Shown here: piece by piece, positions 35,833 through 46,022 of the stretch
How the letters are laid out: every line of letters begins with the position of its first letter
Position numbering within the stretch: the first letter of the stretch is position 1
NCBI RefSeq assembly: GCF_902364355.1
Contig: NZ_CABJDK010000005.1
Location: forward strand, 75,605-139,604
Length of the DNA: 64,000 nucleotides
Source: Collinsella aerofaciens
GTDB lineage: Bacteria > Actinomycetota > Coriobacteriia > Coriobacteriales > Coriobacteriaceae
Direction of reading: 5' to 3'
Notes under the pieces: generated by a model
Databases searched by the model: none
What the model saw: the letters and a program-made list of their open reading frames with translations, nothing else
What the model was told of the DNA's origin: nothing
Made by a program: the position numbers and the translations under genes

Positions 35833-36813
35833 ATGACAATTACTGCCGATATGACGTTTGGCGAAATCGCGCTCCTTCCTGAGTTCGCTGGCTTTGGCGA
35901 GCACCTTATGCTTTGCCGGCCTTCAACTTGGGAGCGCATGTGGAATAAACCCATTGTGTCTCATATGAATTCTGATGCTAATCCATATGAAACTGCTCGC
36001 GTTTTGCGTGGATTGAATCGAATTGTCGAGCTCGTGGATGACGGGAGGCAGGTTGCCTACGATATTTGGGATGAAGCCGACTGCATCCGTGATCCGACTC
36101 GGCGCAATACGAAACTGTTCTTCTTTCCCGGGAGACCTAGGGCTCCCTTTATCATTGCGGTTTCGGGCGGAGGTTATCAGAGCGTTTGTCATCAAGTGGA
36201 AGGCTTTCCCGTTGCCCCCGAGCTCAACGATGCGGGCTATAACGTGTTCGTGCTGTCATACAGGGTGAGGGTCGAGCCTTTGATGCCGCGCCCAATCGAC
36301 GATTTAAATCGAGCCGTCCGTTTTGTCCTGGAGAATTCAGCGAAATTTAATGTCGCAAAAAGTTATGCAGTTATCGGCTTTTCTGCTGGTGCGCATTTAA
36401 CTGCCGAGTGGGGGACGGACAACAAGGGATTTGCGTCCTACGGATGCGAGGCGCCAAAAGCCTTGGCCCTGTGTTATGCACCGATTGATCTTCATGGCTT
36501 TGAGAACGCATCAGACAATAGATTTCTTGATTCGGTGTGCGGCGGGGCTGGTCGCGACTCGCTCGATGATTTCTGTATTAATCAGCATGTGTGGGAGCAG
36601 TATCCTCCGACATATCTTTGGCAATGCGCTGACGATGATATTGTATCGCCCGACAATTATGAAAAGATGGTCGATGCTCTGGATGCAGCTGGAGTACACC
36701 ATGAGGGAGTCATGTATTCAGAAGGGGGGCACGCATTGATGAAGCCCCATGCGCCGGAGACCGACTACTGGTGTATGAGCGTTATTGAGTTTCTTAAAGA
36801 TTATCTCGACTAG
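35833..36813 (+). CDS. Alpha/beta hydrolase, BD-FAE/acetyl-esterase-like
   Basis: This 326-residue cytoplasmic esterase-type protein has no signal peptide. The oxyanion segment is IIAVSGGGYQSV (near 112), the nucleophile elbow GFSAGAHL (near 181), the acid in QCADDDIVSP and the His in EGGHALM. This matches the GGG(Y)-type family 4/acetyl-xylan esterase-like hydrolases often found in carbohydrate loci. It shares the low-GC character of the PRD and PTS genes upstream and could remove acetyl or other acyl groups from imported glycosides. The true substrate is unknown. Confidence 0.83.
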   Translation: MTITADMTFGEIALLPEFAGFGEHLMLCRPSTWERMWNKPIVSHMNSDANPYETARVLRGLNRIVELVDDGRQVAYDIWDEADCIRDPTRRNTKLFFFPGRPRAPFIIAVSGGGYQSVCHQVEGFPVAPELNDAGYNVFVLSYRVRVEPLMPRPIDDLNRAVRFVLENSAKFNVAKSYAVIGFSAGAHLTAEWGTDNKGFASYGCEAPKALALCYAPIDLHGFENASDNRFLDSVCGGAGRDSLDDFCINQHVWEQYPPTYLWQCADDDIVSPDNYEKMVDALDAAGVHHEGVMYSEGGHALMKPHAPETDYWCMSVIEFLKDYLD

Positions 36814-36936
36814 GAAACTGCATGTCGCTTTTTGAGCGGGTGATTTCGTCATGCAATGTTTTCGGTATTGATCGTGGTCGTGGATGAATGATGTTCTAGA
36901 ATGTTCGTACTGTCACATAAACGAACAGGAGCGAAC

Positions 36937-37581
36937 ATGCATATCTACTCTGTATCAGATCACGAGTTCAAATCTTATGGCTGCGTGTGGAACGACGTTC
37001 CGTCCAACCTGACCGCTCCGCTCATCGAGGCGCTCGCGGCTACGCCCATCCCCGAGGGCAGCAAGTACGTAGCAAGCGCGCCGGAGCTCGAGGGCGTCAA
37101 GGATGCCGATAAGCTGGGCTTTCTCATGTACGGCGGCCGCTCCTTCCAGCTCGGCTGGTGCAACGGGCACAACACACGCCTCAACTGCCTGGAGTATCAC
37201 CGCGCCAGCGAGTTTAACCTGGGCGCCCGCGACTTTATCCTGCTCGTGGCGCATCGCTGGGAGATCGAGGACGGCAAGCTCGACACCGCGTGCGTCAAGG
37301 CGTTCCGCGTACCGGCGGGCAAGGTCGTTGAGGTCTTCAACACCACGCTCCACTACACGCCCTGCATGGTCGACGACGGCGGCTTCCAGGTGATGGTGGC
37401 GCTGCCGGCGGGCACCAATGGCCCGCGCCCCGAGGCTGCAGCCGACATGCCTGCCGCCGGTGACAGCTACTGCTACTGGAAGGCCGACAAGTGGGTCCTC
37501 TGCCACGCCGACAGCCCCAAGGCAGCCGAAGGCGGCTACGTGGGCCTCGTCGGCAAGAACCTCGACATCACCTGCGACTAG
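36937..37581 (+). CDS. DUF4867 family protein
   Basis: This 214-residue protein starts MHIYSVSDHEFKSYG, after AGGAG, and returns to the high GC content of the main genome. The beta-rich sequence, with HNTRLNCLEYHRASEFN and LHYTPCMV (His, Glu and Cys positions that could bind metal), fits DUF4867, a cupin-like family of unknown function often encoded in sugar-utilisation clusters. Overlapping GTTCG/CGAAC repeats at 36900-36938 could be an operator. A role as sugar epimerase or mutarotase-like accessory is speculation. Confidence 0.7.
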   Translation: MHIYSVSDHEFKSYGCVWNDVPSNLTAPLIEALAATPIPEGSKYVASAPELEGVKDADKLGFLMYGGRSFQLGWCNGHNTRLNCLEYHRASEFNLGARDFILLVAHRWEIEDGKLDTACVKAFRVPAGKVVEVFNTTLHYTPCMVDDGGFQVMVALPAGTNGPRPEAAADMPAAGDSYCYWKADKWVLCHADSPKAAEGGYVGLVGKNLDITCD

Positions 37582-37590
37582 GGGCTTCCT

Positions 37591-37735
37591 GTTTGTCTCG
37601 ATCTGTAACATCTAGCGGGCTAAATCGTCTCTACCTGTTACAGATCGAGACAAACTGCAGGGACAGACCGAACAATCTCAATCTGTAACGCCAAGCCCGG
37701 TTTTGGCGGTCTACCTGTTACAGATCGAGACAAAC
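37591..37735. repeat. Tandem pair of TGTTACAGATCGAGAC hairpins
   Basis: GTTTGTCTCGATCTGTAACA (37591-37610) is perfectly inverted at 37636-37655. A second, slightly diverged hairpin of the same arms follows (about 37670-37689 with 37716-37735). Two copies in tandem suggest a REP/BIME-like repeat rather than a simple terminator. Confidence 0.75.
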
Positions 37736-37745
37736 CGGGCCCAAG

Positions 37746-37778
37746 CCGCCACAAAGGTGCCTGTCCCCTTTGTGGTGG
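37746..37778. repeat. CCACAAAGG hairpin with GGACAGGCA loop (inverted copy)
   Basis: CCGCCACAAAGG (37746-37757) pairs with CCTTTGTGGTGG (37767-37778), around a TGCCTGTCC loop. The same element is at 56726-56762 and 63369-63397, with a half copy near 60444. From here to 37931 no other structure is seen before the GH1 gene. Confidence 0.7.
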
Positions 37779-37928
37779 TTTGGGGCGGCGGTATCAGAAA
37801 GTGTCAGACGGGGGCGGCTGCCGGGCCGCCGTGTGCGAAAAGAAGTGTCGGCCTGCGTCGCTGTCGTTGAGCGAGGCCCCATTTGCGGGGATACTGAAAC
37901 CACGACAAGCGGCGTATGAAAGGATTGA

Positions 37929-39362
<1,434 letters not shown>

Positions 39363-39391
39363 GGCTTCCCAACAACCATAGCCTCCTAACC

Positions 39392-39434
39392 AAAACGCCC
39401 GGCGAGCAGTTAATGCCCGCCAGGCGTTTTGTTA
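39392..39434 (+). terminator. Rho-independent terminator after the GH1 gene
   Basis: AAAACGCC (39392-39399) pairs with GGCGTTTT (39423-39430), with further internal pairing, and a T-containing tail follows. Confidence 0.82.
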
Positions 39435-39449
39435 AAAGAAGTGAAAGCA

Positions 39450-39630
39450 CTCATTGGGGACGTACTTAAATGAGTGCCCGCAGAATGAGAGTGGATAATC
39501 TCCCGTTTTTAGCCTGTTTGTGGGCTCAAAGTGGGAGATTATCCACTCTCGCCATTTGGGCGTCCAAAAATCCTCGCTCGTTTTGTCTTAGTCATTGGGG
39601 GCGTTCTTAAACGACTAGTCGCTGGCGACG
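39450..39630. repeat. Mixed palindrome cluster
   Basis: A CATTGGGGACGTACTTAAAT copy begins near 39450. A perfect 18-bp inverted repeat GAGAGTGGATAATCTCCC (39487-39504) with 39533-39550 follows, and then a GTCATTGGGGGCGTTCTTAAA copy near 39592. Two palindrome families are therefore next to each other in the 340-bp gap before the sensor operon. Confidence 0.7.
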
Positions 39631-39703
39631 TCCCTCGCCGTCGGCGAATTTTGGGACATGTGGCCCGATTTTTGGGCCCATCTGTCGGTACACTAAAAGC
39701 ACT

Positions 39704-41587
39704 ATGGGTACCCGCGAGCGACATATCGGCCACGCGGCCGCCCGATCCGCGCCCGTGGCGGATCTTAGGGGCGGCAGGCTCGTTGCCATGCCGCGATTCC
39801 TTGTCGGCATATCGCATCGTGTATACCGCCGCCGCGTCTTCGCTGTCGCCAGCGCCATTACCGCGCTGTTCCTTATGCTTTTGGCAGTCTTGCCGGCACT
39901 GTTTGCCTCCGACCCCAAGCTTTCCAACACCGTGCCCGCCTATAGCGAGGTGTCCGAAGAGGTCGTGGATGCGCTCGTCCACTCGAGCTCTCTCCCGCTG
40001 CTTGTCGCCGCAATTGCATTTTCAATCTGGGGTGTGTTGGCGTACCTACGCTGCTTGGACTACGTCTTGCGCCGCCGCCTTGTTGCCATCGCCGCCATTT
40101 GTGCCCTGTGGATGATCGAGGTCATCCTCAAATATAAGTCGTTCACGCCGTTCTATGCCACCGTGCTGTGGTACCTGTACTACGTGCCCATGACGCTCAT
40201 TCCGCTGATCTACCAGCTGTGCGGTCTGCGCCTCGCGGGTTTGGAACAGCATCGTGTGGGGCGTCGGTACCGCACCGTTTTGTGGGTCATGGCTGTCCTG
40301 CTTATCGGCTTTGTGCTTACTAACGATGTTCATCAGCAGGTCTTCCATTTCGATCGATCGAGTGGAACCTGGAGCAACGATTACACATATGGTTGGGGCT
40401 ACGGTACCGTTCTGGTATGGACAGCCTTTAACTTCGTTGCCTTTTTTATCTTGGTAGGACGGTCCTCGTCTTTTCGTATTCAGCGTTTCTCGGGCACGGC
40501 CGCGCTTGTCCTATTGGGCGGCGCGTTCTTTGCCATTTCATATGCGCTGCGTGTGCCCTGGGCATGGAGGCTTAATTTTTCACTTGTCTACTGCGTCCTG
40601 TGCGTGGTGGCGATGGAAATCTGTCTCGATTGCGGTGTCATCCCGTCGTACCACGATATCGCCGGTATTTTCGGCACCTTGCCGCTTGACCTCAAAGTTC
40701 TAACGCGTGACCTGCAGGAAGTCTATGTCACGCCGGTGTCAAAGCCAATGCCGGTAGGCGTGCGTGAGGAGTTGCGGGTCCAAGAGCACGGGCACGCTCA
40801 CGCCTTTGCCGTGGCGTCCGATCCCGATGTAATGTATCGCGCCTTTCCGCTGCTGGGCGGATCGGCTCTCCTTGCTCAGGACGTCTCGGAGCTCAACGAA
40901 CTCAATCGCGAACTGGCGCATCGTCGCATGGAGCTGCAACGCCAAAATGAGCTGCTTGCCGCCGACTACGACCTTAAGACACATTTGGCAGACCAAGAGG
41001 CCGAGACCTTGCTAGTCCAAGACGTGGACCAGGCGCTTGCCCGCGCGTTCGAAGAGATGTACGACCTGCTGAGCTCGCTGCCACCGTTGACCGACGAGGC
41101 GTCTTCACACGAGCGTTACCGCATGCTGCAGCGCGCCAAGATGCTCGTCGCCTATTGCAAGCGCAAAGGGTCGCTCACGTTGGCGCAGCACGGGGAGAGC
41201 GGTTTTGATCGCGACCGCATTCAACTCATTGCCAATGAGCTCGCAAGCGACCTGCGCACCATCGATATCGATTGCGCCTCGATTATCGCCATACGGCGCC
41301 CGATGCACGCCAGTACGGTAAGCGCCCTGTACGACTGCGTGTATGACTTTGCGTTTTTTGCCTACACCACCGACCATCCGGCGCTTATGTATCACTTGGG
41401 CGACCATGACCGGTGCAGTGTTGAGCTGCGCGCCACGCTTTTTTCCAACGATGATGAAGATCTTTCGCAGACGCCCGCTGCGCAAGAGCTCGAAAGCGCT
41501 CTGCAAGGGCGCAACGTGGCATACCGCCTTGAGGGCGAGCCCGGCCAGCTGCGCATGATCGTCTTGATGCCGAGGGCGGGTGAGTGA
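39704..41587 (+). CDS. 7TM sensor protein with degenerate histidine-kinase module
   Basis: This protein has 627 residues from ATG 39704, or 599 from ATG 39788; neither has a strong ribosome-binding site. A 7TM sensor-kinase N-terminal region with about eight helices (30-310) is followed by a short PAS-like linker, a coiled region (400-450) and a C-terminal domain whose layout recalls the DHp and ATPase domains. I cannot find an H-box His in a HisKA or HisKA_3 context, nor the N, G1 or G2 boxes. It precedes and nearly overlaps an intact kinase and a response regulator, so it is probably a sensory pseudokinase that modulates them. Confidence 0.75.
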   Translation: MGTRERHIGHAAARSAPVADLRGGRLVAMPRFLVGISHRVYRRRVFAVASAITALFLMLLAVLPALFASDPKLSNTVPAYSEVSEEVVDALVHSSSLPLLVAAIAFSIWGVLAYLRCLDYVLRRRLVAIAAICALWMIEVILKYKSFTPFYATVLWYLYYVPMTLIPLIYQLCGLRLAGLEQHRVGRRYRTVLWVMAVLLIGFVLTNDVHQQVFHFDRSSGTWSNDYTYGWGYGTVLVWTAFNFVAFFILVGRSSSFRIQRFSGTAALVLLGGAFFAISYALRVPWAWRLNFSLVYCVLCVVAMEICLDCGVIPSYHDIAGIFGTLPLDLKVLTRDLQEVYVTPVSKPMPVGVREELRVQEHGHAHAFAVASDPDVMYRAFPLLGGSALLAQDVSELNELNRELAHRRMELQRQNELLAADYDLKTHLADQEAETLLVQDVDQALARAFEEMYDLLSSLPPLTDEASSHERYRMLQRAKMLVAYCKRKGSLTLAQHGESGFDRDRIQLIANELASDLRTIDIDCASIIAIRRPMHASTVSALYDCVYDFAFFAYTTDHPALMYHLGDHDRCSVELRATLFSNDDEDLSQTPAAQELESALQGRNVAYRLEGEPGQLRMIVLMPRAGE

Positions 41588-41589
41588 CG

Positions 41590-43083
41590 ATGCAGATTTC
41601 GTTCATCCTTCCCCAAATCGTTGCGCTCGATGTTGTCTTTGCCCTGGCTGCGTGTCTGCAGATGATCCACGTCCCGCTCATCGCATCGCGCCGCTCGTCC
41701 TATAACTGTAAGGTGATTTGCGCCTACGAGACGAGCCTTGTGCTTCACCTGATGATTTCGGCGCTCATCTTATTCGCGTCGTCTGGCTCGTATCTGGTGG
41801 CGCCGCTTGACGTTTGCGCCAGGGCAATGGGCGGAGTGCTGTGGCTCAATGCCGCGATCTTTGCCTATGGCGTGGTCCTCATGGTGCACTATCGTCGCCC
41901 TGTCATGCTGGCCGAGCTGCTGCTTGTTGGCGCCGTGACACCGCCGGTGGTTTTTGCCATGGGCTCGGTGTGGGCCGTTGTCCTTATCGCAGAGGGAGCG
42001 TTCTTCCTGTTCCGTTCCGTCGCGGCGCTCTTGATGGACGTCCGTAACCGCCAGGAGGATATCACCGCGTTCTCGACGATCGAAACCATCAACGTGATTC
42101 CCGTGGGCATCCTGTATCTGGACTCGAGGGGCCGTCCACTGCTCATGAACCGCTGCATGCGCAAAAACCTGGTGGAGCTTCATATGCCCACCGACCTAGG
42201 CGATATGAGCGGTACATGGAACGACCTGCGCAAGCTCAGCATGCAAATGCCCGAAAGCAGCCAGAGCTGCGTGCGCATCAATTTGGACCGCTTTGGTGAG
42301 GCGCGCGTTGTGGTCGAGGTTTCTCCCGCCGAGATTCGCCTGTTTGTGTGCGATGACGTTATGGTCTCGGGCCGTTCGTTCGAGCGCATAATCGGTCTGG
42401 ACGTGACAGAGTACGCGCATGCTCACGATCGTTTGGCGCAAGCCAACCACCTGCTTGAGCTCGCGGGTCAAGAGCTCCAGGCCCAGATCGAGGAAGTCAA
42501 AAAAGTTGCCGACAATGCGGCCTATCTGCGTATGCGCGCTCGCGTGCACGACGTGATCGGGCAGCGCCTGTCCATCCTCCATCGCTATCTGGAGGAGGGG
42601 CGCCTGGATGACGAGTCACTCGAGCAGATCGACCCGCTGCTGCGCTCAATCGCTGCCGATCTGCGCAGCGGGGGCGACACCGAACCGGCAGAGCAACTGG
42701 GCGATATCGTCCATGCCTTTGGCCTGGTGAGCGTGCAGATCGATGTGGAGGGCGAGCTGCCAAGCGACGTGCGTGTCGCGGCAGCCTTTTTGCAGATTAT
42801 CCGCGAAGCCTCGACCAATGCCACCAAGCATGCGCAGGCGCATCGGGTCCATGTGCGCTTGTGGCAGGAGGGGACGGATGCTGACGCCGTCGCGCACATG
42901 ACGATTTCTAACGACGGGTCCCCGGCCCCCGTATCGTATCGCGAGGGAACGGGTATCCCAGGTATGAGGCATGTCGCGCAAGATCTGGGTGGCAGCCTAG
43001 AGGTCCACGCCACCCCGCCCTTTACGCTTACGGTATCCATTCCGCTTAACGCCAACGACACGTCCCAAAGGAGAAACTCATGA
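41590..43083 (+). CDS. Membrane sensor histidine kinase
   Basis: This 497-residue kinase starts ATGCAGATTTCG; a GTG six bases earlier overlaps the upstream stop. Six or so helices cover residues 1-145. A PAS-like segment (VIPVGILYLDSRGRPLLMN) is at about 168-270, a coiled linker to 310, and then a HisKA_3 domain with phospho-acceptor His320 in RVHDVIGQRLS. The ATPase domain has the N-box REASTNATKHA (Asn410), ISNDGSP and GTGIPGMRHVAQDLGG. Its stop overlaps the response regulator start (ATGA). It is the catalytic kinase of this three-gene system. Confidence 0.9.
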   Translation: MQISFILPQIVALDVVFALAACLQMIHVPLIASRRSSYNCKVICAYETSLVLHLMISALILFASSGSYLVAPLDVCARAMGGVLWLNAAIFAYGVVLMVHYRRPVMLAELLLVGAVTPPVVFAMGSVWAVVLIAEGAFFLFRSVAALLMDVRNRQEDITAFSTIETINVIPVGILYLDSRGRPLLMNRCMRKNLVELHMPTDLGDMSGTWNDLRKLSMQMPESSQSCVRINLDRFGEARVVVEVSPAEIRLFVCDDVMVSGRSFERIIGLDVTEYAHAHDRLAQANHLLELAGQELQAQIEEVKKVADNAAYLRMRARVHDVIGQRLSILHRYLEEGRLDDESLEQIDPLLRSIAADLRSGGDTEPAEQLGDIVHAFGLVSVQIDVEGELPSDVRVAAAFLQIIREASTNATKHAQAHRVHVRLWQEGTDADAVAHMTISNDGSPAPVSYREGTGIPGMRHVAQDLGGSLEVHATPPFTLTVSIPLNANDTSQRRNS

Positions 43084-43700
43084 TCCGCGTGTTAATTGTC
43101 GAAGATCAGGCCATCCTGCGCGAGAGCCTGGCGCGCTCCGTTGGCGACCAGCCCGATATGACCGTCGTTGCCGCGATCGCCGATGCCTCCGAGGCCTTGG
43201 GTGTCGCGCTCAAGGAGCGCCCGGACATGATACTGATGGACGTGTGCACCGAACACGATTCAAACGGCATCGTGGCGGCGGCACGCATCAAGGAGCAGCT
43301 GCCCGAGTGTCGCATCATTATCATGACAGGCATGCCCGAGATCACCTTTGTCGATCAGGCCCGCGAGGCGGGCGTCGATAGCTTTGTGTACAAGAACGTC
43401 GGTATCGACGAGCTGTTCGCCGTGATGCGCTCCACGCTGGCGGGTTACTGCACGTTTCCCAAGCCGCCCGAGAGCATCTTCTCGGGCACGGCGGCCCTCG
43501 ACGATGTCGAGCTGTCGATCTTGCGCCTTGCCTGCGAGGGTAAAAGCCGCCGCGAGATTGCGGCCGAGCTGTTTATGAGCGAGGGCACCATCAAGCGCCG
43601 CATCTCGGAGATCCTGAGCAAGACCGGCTACGACAACATCATGCGTCTGGCCGTACATGCGGTGACCGAGGGCAGCATCGTTCCCAACATAGAGCGCTAG
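43080..43700 (+). CDS. NarL/FixJ-family response regulator
   Basis: This 206-residue regulator has a receiver domain (about 1-118) with VEDQ at 7-10 and the phospho-acceptor Asp54 in ILMDVCTEHDSNG. The usual MPG after the Asp is replaced by CTEHD. The LuxR helix-turn-helix (about 140-200) contains LSILRLACEGKSRREIAAEL and SEGTIKRRISEILSKTGY. Overlap with the kinase gene makes it the partner of that kinase. Its target genes are unknown. Confidence 0.92.
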   Translation: MIRVLIVEDQAILRESLARSVGDQPDMTVVAAIADASEALGVALKERPDMILMDVCTEHDSNGIVAAARIKEQLPECRIIIMTGMPEITFVDQAREAGVDSFVYKNVGIDELFAVMRSTLAGYCTFPKPPESIFSGTAALDDVELSILRLACEGKSRREIAAELFMSEGTIKRRISEILSKTGYDNIMRLAVHAVTEGSIVPNIER

Positions 43701-43726
43701 CGCTCGTTGCGCATCGGCATAAAAGC

Positions 43727-43761
43727 GACGGGGCCGCAGGATCATCTCCTGCGGCCCCGTC
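43727..43761. terminator. Bidirectional terminator between convergent operons
   Basis: A perfect 14-bp stem (GACGGGGCCGCAGG 43727-43740 with 43748-43761) separates the response-regulator gene from the convergent lipoprotein gene. On the minus strand a CTTTTAT tail follows; on the plus strand the T run is missing. Confidence 0.8.
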
Positions 43762-43809
43762 TGGTGTGCGCGGATGTGTCCGCCAATCCGCGGCTGTCGT
43801 GGTCTATCG

Positions 43810-44652
43810 CTACGCGATGGTTGCGCTGTAGGAGGCGACGTCCTCGTAGGAATCGGTCAGGTAGGCGTCGATGCCGATGGTCGTGTTGACCAGGTCGTCA
43901 AGGCTATCGAGCGTGCCGTTCGAGAACGTGAATTCCTCAGTGGCGTTGGTGCCGGGCATCAGGTGAGCCGAGAACCAGGGTTCCTTCATGGTGCCGTTGA
44001 CGTTGGTCTTGCCGCTGGGGGCGTAGAAGGTCAGGTCCTTGTCGCTCTTGTTGGTGATGTTGACGACAAAACCGATGTCGCCCCACTCGTCCTTGAACTT
44101 CTCGGTGATGGTAATGGTGCACAGGTCGTCATCGGCAACGGTGACGGCGGGGGAGATTTCAATCTTCTGGACGTCGTCGTCTTCGACGGCCTCGTCGATC
44201 TCTTCTTCCTTCTCGGCCGCCTCGCGATCCTTCTTCACCGTGCCGGACAGGTCCTTGTCGGACTTGGTAAAGACAAGATTGCCGTCATCCTCTTCGAGGA
44301 TGAGCTTGCCGTCCTTGAGCTTCATGTCATGCGACTCGTCTTCGGCGGTGATGGTTACGGTGGTGGCGTCCTTTGCCTCCCATTTAAGGTCGACGACTTC
44401 AAGGAACAGGTCGAGGGCACCTGTACCGTCCTCATCGAGAATCAGGACGCAGTGCACACCCCAATCCTCGAGCATCTTCATGTACTCATCGGTCAGCTCT
44501 TCGCCCTCCATGGTTCCACCCGAGAGTTCCCAGCTGCCGACGAAGTTGGCCTTGGGGTCTTTGCCGCCGCCGCTGCAGCCCGTCAGGGCAAAGGCGAGCG
44601 CAAGGACGCATGTCAGAAATGCGAGTACGGACTTTTTGAACGTTGTCTTCAT
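43810..44652 (-). CDS. Lipoprotein with C-terminal DUF4352-like domain
   Basis: This 280-residue protein starts MKTTFKKSVLAFLTCVLALA, with lipobox LTGCSGGG at about 22-29, so it is attached to the outer face of the membrane. Residues 35-120 include FVGSWELSGGTMEGEELTDEY, resembling lipocalin-like stress-response lipoprotein domains. A Lys/Glu-rich linker is at about 135-165. The last 110 residues form a beta-sandwich resembling telokin/DUF4352 domains (WGDIGFVVNITNKSDKDL). It is the last gene of the operon with SPFH and zinc-ribbon proteins (48107 to 43810). Confidence 0.8.
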   Translation of the reverse strand: MKTTFKKSVLAFLTCVLALAFALTGCSGGGKDPKANFVGSWELSGGTMEGEELTDEYMKMLEDWGVHCVLILDEDGTGALDLFLEVVDLKWEAKDATTVTITAEDESHDMKLKDGKLILEEDDGNLVFTKSDKDLSGTVKKDREAAEKEEEIDEAVEDDDVQKIEISPAVTVADDDLCTITITEKFKDEWGDIGFVVNITNKSDKDLTFYAPSGKTNVNGTMKEPWFSAHLMPGTNATEEFTFSNGTLDSLDDLVNTTIGIDAYLTDSYEDVASYSATIA

Positions 44653-44732
44653 GGTGTCCTCCTTTATCGAACGAAACCCATAGAAGCAAATGCGGGGGTG
44701 GCGGATCCCCCGCCAATTACCAGATAGAGGGG

Positions 44733-45974
44733 CTAGGGCCTGGGCGTTCCGCAGTTGCTGCAGAACTTGCCGCCGTTTTCGCTGCCGCAGTTGGGGCGGA
44801 ACCACTTGGCCGGTGCCGGGGCGGGTGCGGGACTGCCACACTCGGAGCAGAACTTGCCGGTGTTGGTGGCGCCGCAGCTGCAGGTCCATGTGCCGGCCGC
44901 GGGAGCAGCGGCAGGAGCCGGTGCGGGAGCGGGTGCCGGAGCCGGCTGCGGGACGGCCTGCTGCTGTGCCTGGCCGGCGGCGAACAGCTGGCTGGCGTTC
45001 ATGCCGCCCATGCCACCTGCCATGCCCATGCCCATAAAGCCTGCCATCGCGCCGTTGGGATTGGCGGCTGCCGCGCGCATTGCGTCGCTCTGGGCGCTGG
45101 CAATGTTGGCTGCCGCCATAGTGGGATCGCGCATGACGGCGGCTTTCTGCAGGTCCTTGATCATCTGCTCGTCTTCTTGCGAGGCTGCGATGGAGTTGAC
45201 GCCAAAGCTCACGATCTCGACACCACGCAGGTCGCGCCAGTCGGCAGAGAGGACCTCGTTGAGCGCGCGGGCGAGCTCGGTGGTGTGACCGGGGATGGCG
45301 CTGTAGCGAATGCCCATCTCCGAGATCTTGGCAAAGGCGGGCTGCAGGGCGGTGAGCAGCTCGGACTTAAGCTGGCTGTCGATCTTGTCGCGCGTGTAGC
45401 TATCGGTCACGTTGCCGCACACGTTGGTGTAGAACAGCAGCGGGTTGGTGATGCGGTACGAGTACTCGCCGTTGCAGCGCACGGAGATGTCAACGTCCAG
45501 GCCAATGTTGTTATCGACCACGCGGAAGGGCACGGGCGAGGCGGTGCCGTACTTGTTGCCGATGATCTCCTTGGTGTTGATGAAGTAGACGCGCTGGTCC
45601 TTGCCCGCGTCGCCGCCAAAGGTAAAGCGGCTGCCGATATTGGCGAAGGTCTCCTTGATGGAATCGCCCAGGTTGCCGCTAAAGACGCTCGGCTCGCTGC
45701 CGGTATCGAAGACGAACTCACCGGGCTCCAGTGCGACTTCGATGATCTTGCCGTTTTGCACCACGAGCATGCCCTGGCCGTCGTTGACGGCGATGACCGA
45801 GCCGTTGGAGATGACGTTGTCCTCGCCGCGCGTGTTGGAGCTGCGGCCACCGGTGCGTTTGCTGCCCTTGCAGGCCAAGACGTCAGCAGGCATCGATTCG
45901 CAGTAGATAAATTCCTTCCACTGGTCGGCCATGACGCCGCCGGCAGCTCCCAATCCAGCTTTCAAGAGTCCCAT
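44733..45974 (-). CDS. SPFH-domain protein with C-terminal zinc ribbons (YdjI-like)
   Basis: This 413-residue protein has an SPFH/Band-7-like domain at about 15-275 (WKEFIYCESMPADVLACKG, YFINTKEIIGNKYGTASPVPF, GVNSIAASQEDEQMIKDLQ), a Gly/Met/Ala-rich hinge, a Pro-Ala repeat at about 345-360 and two zinc ribbons. The first ribbon is CSCGATNTGKFCSECG. The second, FRPNCGSENGGKFCSNCG, has Arg in place of its first Cys and may not bind zinc fully. The layout is that of the virion-core-like YdjI family, linked to membrane stress in Bacillus. It has no signal peptide and probably works at the inner face of the membrane. Confidence 0.87.
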   Translation of the reverse strand: MGLLKAGLGAAGGVMADQWKEFIYCESMPADVLACKGSKRTGGRSSNTRGEDNVISNGSVIAVNDGQGMLVVQNGKIIEVALEPGEFVFDTGSEPSVFSGNLGDSIKETFANIGSRFTFGGDAGKDQRVYFINTKEIIGNKYGTASPVPFRVVDNNIGLDVDISVRCNGEYSYRITNPLLFYTNVCGNVTDSYTRDKIDSQLKSELLTALQPAFAKISEMGIRYSAIPGHTTELARALNEVLSADWRDLRGVEIVSFGVNSIAASQEDEQMIKDLQKAAVMRDPTMAAANIASAQSDAMRAAAANPNGAMAGFMGMGMAGGMGGMNASQLFAAGQAQQQAVPQPAPAPAPAPAPAAAPAAGTWTCSCGATNTGKFCSECGSPAPAPAPAKWFRPNCGSENGGKFCSNCGTPRP

Positions 45975-46022
45975 GGTGATCTTCCTTTCTCGTCAAAGGC
46001 CGGGTGGTATTGGTCGGATTGC

